Positions 59,680 to 64,000 of a DNA stretch of 64,000 bases are shown in pieces. The translations under genes and the position numbers were made by a program. The stretch's first letter is position 1, and every line of letters begins with the position of its first letter. Below the pieces are notes generated by a model, which had not been told where the DNA came from, searched no databases, and saw nothing but the letters and a program-made list of their open reading frames with translations. This stretch comes from Vigna angularis (lineage: Eukaryota; Streptophyta; Magnoliopsida; Fabales; Fabaceae): the NCBI RefSeq assembly GCF_016808095.1, contig NC_068973.1, positions 13,450,501 through 13,514,500 on the forward strand, written 5' to 3'.

Positions 59680-60589
59680 TAAATTATAAACTATTATTGT
59701 TTCATGCTTGATATTTATTAGGATTTATTGGTCAATCTTAAGAGGTGAACTATAATATTTTTGTATTGACATCTATTATGATTTTTTTTTCTTTTTTAAA
59801 TTTTTGAGTTATTTTACGGTTTGATATTTGTGGACTTTTCTTTTAGAATTTTGTAGGATATTTATTATTTTTAGTTTATTTATACTTTATAGACAAATGT
59901 AAGATATCTTGGTTGGCCATTATATTAAATTAATTTTCAATTAAGAGGTTTTTTTCTGTTCTTGTTGTAGAACATCAGTTCTTATCAAAGATTGAATTAT
60001 TTGTGATGTTATCCATTTATATCTTATTTCACATTCTTCTTGTATATTTTGGTATTATCTTATTTATTTTGTTTATTTTATATAAGGAATCCAAATTTTA
60101 AAAAACGATTGCAATCTTTTTGTGGATAGGATCGTATCAAGATGTAAATTGGGATTATCTCAAGTTGGATGACTAAGATGATTTCAGGTGTACATAATAC
60201 ACTAGCCACCCCAGACTCAATATAACACATTGGTGTTGGTCTTACTGTTATGGTATGATGCAAAAAAAAATTATATTTCTTTGGTCATCTCACCTTATAG
60301 GTATAGTAGCCTCTATCCTCGAGAAGAGTAGTGACAAAGAGAATTGATGGAAAATCATCAAGGTGTCAAATACCAATGTGACCTAAGGAAACCTAGTTGT
60401 CGTGATCTTTGACACTTAGATCTAAAAAAGATCTAACAGTTGGAATTGAAGTGGTGGAAGACTAAGAAGTACCACCCCTTTCCTATCAAAAGAAGTTCTC
60501 TTATTTCATTTGAGCACCTTGCTTTCAAAGTTCTTCCTTTGTTGGTCGAGATCTTTTAAAGAGTTCAAAGTATATTTGTCAGGTAGTTA
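59676..60589. other. Intergenic DNA, no gene seen
   Basis: No recognised protein or repeat. The part after about 60290 has slightly higher GC and leads into the transposon relic. Confidence 0.5.
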
Positions 60590-61330
60590 TTAGGTATGTT
60601 ATCTAATAGTTCAAACATGTCTTTTGATAATGTGATGGGCTTGAATAATAGTGAGGCGTGGTCAAAATCTTCTTTTGAAACTTCATCTTCCAAAACCCGT
60701 AATGTGATAATTAAAACTCAAGAAGAGCTTGCGGTTGAGAAGATAACTAAGTTGAACCTGCCAAGAAGGGGGGGAGGGGTGCGGGGAGTTGAAATGAATG
60801 CATAGATCCTAAAGTTAAAATGTGTTTAGATGGTCCTCTACCCTTCGGTGGTATTGCAATAGCATATATATGTACAATGGTAGTAAGGTAGAATATATTA
60901 TGTCTTTTAAAAGGGTGTGTCCATATGTTTGTCATGGCCGAGAGGGTTATGAGTGAGATTTTTTATATATGTATGTCGCGTTCTTTACCCAACTTCATGT
61001 CGTCTCCCTTTCAACGAGTTCGTAGCGAGAGTTTTACAAATATTAAATGTATTTCCCTCTTAACTCCACCCAAATAGCTAGGGGTCCCTCCAAACTTTTT
61101 GAATTATAGGTAAAGCTTTAAAGTTAGTCCTACACTCCAATATTTTATTTACTTCTATAGTACTCGACCTCGGTTTTTCGTTAGTTGGCCAAGCGGGATC
61201 TTGTTTACTCGCCTCATATTCATCATCTTTTAAGAAGTTTATTGGCTCAAGCTCTAGAAATCCAGAGAAAAAAACAAAGAAAAGTGGTGAATGAAGGAGA
61301 AGAAAAACCTAGGACTATATAATTACCTTT
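60590..61330 (+). mobile_element. Relic of a Transposase_28-type ('putative gypsy type transposon') coding region
   Basis: A degenerate frame at about 60985-61080 reads YPTSCRLPFNEFVARVLQILNV, then LHPNS, close to the RLPFxxFxxxxLxxLNVxPxQLHPNSW pattern of this plant family. An open frame at 60596-60805 is upstream in the same orientation and may be its variable N-terminal part. Stops are present; the copy is dead. Confidence 0.5.
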
Positions 61331-61439
61331 GGTTCAAAATTTCTTTCGGAATGAAGTATATACTCATGACTTTCGAAGAAACCCATAAAAAAGATATAAG
61401 CTAATAAATCACCAGCAATAGAGGCTATAAAATACAATT

Positions 61440-61700
61440 ATTTTAGGGCCTACTCAACGATTATAAAATCATAGTCTAAAATAAGTTTTTTAGAATATGG
61501 TTGAAGTCATAGTTTATTATCACTTATAAATTACAAATATTCCAATAATCATAGTTTATTATCACTTGTTGGCCATAGTTCTCCTAATAATCGTAGTTTA
61601 TTTTATTTATAGACGACGGTTGTCCCAATAACTATAGTGTACTATCATTTATAGACTACGATTCTTTCAAAAATTATAGTATATTATCCTTTTGCACTTT
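61440..61700. repeat. Degenerate tandem repeats (atagtttattatcactta type)
   Basis: Four or five units of about 55-60 bp share aat-atagtttattatcactt and agactacgatt-type blocks. The right end (tatcctttttgcact-like, 61683-61700) resembles a CACTA terminus, but no left end was found. Confidence 0.5.
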
Positions 61701-64000
61701 TTTAATTTTACTTTTATTTTAGTTTCTCTACTTCTAACTAAGCAACTTGGCCAAAAGTAGAACTAGAACTAAAATTAGTGGGTCTCAAGACGATAAACAA
61801 CGAAGAATTGCATATATCATTGACTATGTTGAAGGATAATTTCAAATGTCAAGAATGTGTATGTAAATAACAAAAAGAAATTTACAAAATCATATAGCTT
61901 AATGTGTTGTACAATTCTAACAAATAGGTTGTCCAAGTATTTCTAATGTATTTCATTATGGTTGAATGTTGAAATACTCTAAAAAAAACAATAACTTAAA
62001 CAAAATAAACAGAAGTTTTTTAATTATGAATTGGTTAGATCATTACATAGTCTCAACCCCTTTGGATATAAGCTTGAACAATGATGCTCATTGATTTCAT
62101 AATATAGTATTCACACTCAAACCCTTTAGTTTGTTTATTACACTACAATATTGAATACCAACACAATTAATAACATTAGTCGAAGAAGAAAAACGACTAA
62201 ACATTGGACAAAAAATAGATAACCTTGAATGACAATCATGTGAACTTTTGCAATATTAGAGTTGATTTGCCCTTCAACATATTATATCCGAAGTATGAAC
62301 TAAGAAAAAGACACTAGCTAACATCTTTTTATATAAAAATGAAATTATATAAATTTTCATATTGAATCTCAAATAAAAACTAAGATTCATTTCATGCAAA
62401 AACAACTTAATCTAAATACCAAACAAACTAAAATTTGTACATACAATAAATCAATTATATAAAAAAAAATATACCAAACATATTCAAACAATAAATAATC
62501 CAAATAACACATAACAATTTAAATAATAAAAAATATTATCATATAATTTTTTTTAAATGCATTAATATAGGTGAAGAGAGGAGTGCAAACCTAGGAGCGT
62601 ACTTTAATGAGAATGTGAGTAACACCTATGTGCATAGTGACATAAAAGAAATGGATGGTCACTATGACGCAAATAGTAAAAAACAAACATGGATTTAGGG
62701 TTATAGTCAAACAAGAGAAGAAAAACAAGTGGAAGAAGAAACAAATAAGAAGGAAGAAGACATAAATCTAAATAGAGGACAATTGGAATGGTATCAAGTC
62801 AAAACAAAACAAAAAGATAAAAACTTATCTTTCGTGTCAAGGAAAAATTTGCTTTTAACAATTATAAAAGACAATAATAACTTTTGTAGACAAAATAAAA
62901 ATGAACGAGTTTAGTCTATTAAAAAAATATAGACTACACTTCACTTAGAATTATAATTTATTATTTATTAGTAATTTCAAAAATTTCATTGAATAGTTAT
63001 ATTTATGTACATAATAATTACACATATTTGCATTGTACCACACTTATAAGTATGACATAAATCAATTAATGTGTCACTTACAAAGAAGATAAGTTAATAA
63101 ATGATGTTTGTCAACCGAATATTCTAATACTATAATATTTCTTCCGAAAAAAATCACCATCACACTTTTTTACAAAACTTTTTTAATTATTTATGCAATA
63201 AAAAATTGTTTACATATTTATATTGATTTATTATATTCAAACAAGTTAAGATCTTAAGAGTAACTACACCTTCAATAACTAGCTTAATTATATTTTCAAA
63301 CAAAATTAATTACATTAACTATTTTCTATTATTTCTAAAATTGGAGAATATCCTCCTCTTGATCTTCTTAAAGTAAATGTTTTTCCTTCGAATCACATAA
63401 AAACACAACCTAATGATATAAAAAGAATTAACAGTTAAAACATTTCAAATTCTCTTAAGATTTAAAAGAAAAACAATAATTATTCTAGTAATCATTCTAA
63501 TATACTTATTTTATTCTGGCTCTTAATTTTCTAATATGTTGTTCTTGTGTCTTTAGTATTTTTACTACTTTGGTCCAACCACTAAGATTTTACTGTAAAG
63601 TAATAATGTAACAAAATAATGTTACAAATCAAATTCCACATCAATGAGAAATGTGTCACCACATAGTAACATGACATTTCATATAATACAAATTTAATAA
63701 CAAAATTATGTATGATAGAGACTAAAACAGTAAAATATTATATTAGAGGCAAAATTTAAAAACTGTTTTGTAAAACTAAATGATAACATTAATATATTAT
63801 ACGAATAGTCTACATTTAATATAAAATATTAAAAATTAATATTCATTGTTTCTGCATATAATTGTGTAGGACCGAGAAACACATTCTTTTTTGTCATGGC
63901 TTTTGACCTTTGAATCTCCTGCTCCAAGTAAGTCAGTGAATGATGTGATAATATTGATAATATTAGATATAGAGTGAATATTCAGAATTAATTCAACATG
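61701..64000. other. AT-rich intergenic DNA, no gene seen
   Basis: The only sizeable frame (62729-62914) is Lys/Asn/Glu-rich low-complexity sequence. No protein, RNA gene or clear transposon end was recognised. Confidence 0.55.

Noticed and set aside
62729..62914. Lys/Glu/Asn-rich plus-strand frame
   Set aside because: Low-complexity sequence in AT-rich DNA, with no homology seen and no splice context.
1..64000. tRNA, rRNA and organellar insert genes
   Set aside because: No cloverleaf-consistent B-box/A-box pair or rRNA-like conserved block was recognised by eye; a tRNAscan or Rfam search would be needed to exclude them.

Overview
The window is AT-rich nuclear DNA from a flowering plant: spliced genes with GT-AG introns, many plant transposable elements, and no bacterial or viral gene organisation. 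The transposon types (Ogre/Tat-like Ty3/gypsy with a tandem-repeat 3' region, legume-type CACTA elements with TTACCGAAGGC or GACGTC subterminal repeats) suggest a legume, perhaps Phaseolus or Vigna. The genus is a guess.

Four host genes are supported, all on the + strand. They are the 3' catalytic part of a UFM1-specific protease (UFSP2-like, exons 2110-6144); a complete 11-exon tetratricopeptide-repeat protein (19980-26819, 647 aa); a complete 8-exon chloroplast CbbY-type xulose-type sugar-bisphosphate phosphatase, i.e. xylulose-1,5-bisphosphate phosphatase (27672-31244, 329 aa); and a complete 9-exon AP endonuclease of the exonuclease III/EEP family, APE1L-like (49765-55537, 356 aa). From memory, the Arabidopsis UFSP, CbbY and APE1L genes lie close together on chromosome 3 in this order, so the host genes look like a conserved block expanded by transposons. 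I joined exons by hand from splice sites and reading phase; each of the three complete models gives one open frame.

Layout: 1-1740 degenerate Ty1/copia pol; 2110-6144 UFSP2 exons with a deleted Ty3/gypsy element in the last intron; 6.3-7.9 kb AT-rich DNA; 7.96-15.5 kb a minus-strand copia element split by a 3,940-bp CACTA transposon (9481-13420, TSD TTA) that carries fragments of two host genes (a PWP1-like WD40 gene and a PXC1-like LRR receptor kinase gene); 15.5-19.9 kb MITEs, a TRIM-like fragment and TA repeats; 20-31.2 kb the TPR and CbbY genes; 31.88-33.27 kb a second CACTA element (TSD GAT); 33.3-36.7 kb low-information DNA and a 25-bp minisatellite; 36.77-41.9 kb a deleted minus-strand Ogre/Tat-like element with LTR, polypurine tract, about 1 kb of 31-bp repeats, pol fragments and gag; 42.5-45.4 kb copia gag relic and an LTR-like promoter region; 46.1-48.55 kb two adjoining long-TIR Mutator-like elements; 49.7-55.5 kb APE1L; 55.5-64 kb AT-rich DNA with a foldback element containing a 136-bp palindrome, TA arrays and a Transposase_28-type relic.

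No known defence or novel multi-gene system was seen. The most interesting content is the two-gene capture in the nested CACTA, the GACGTC-rich CACTA next to CbbY, the Ogre 3' satellite-like array, and the near-perfect foldback palindrome.
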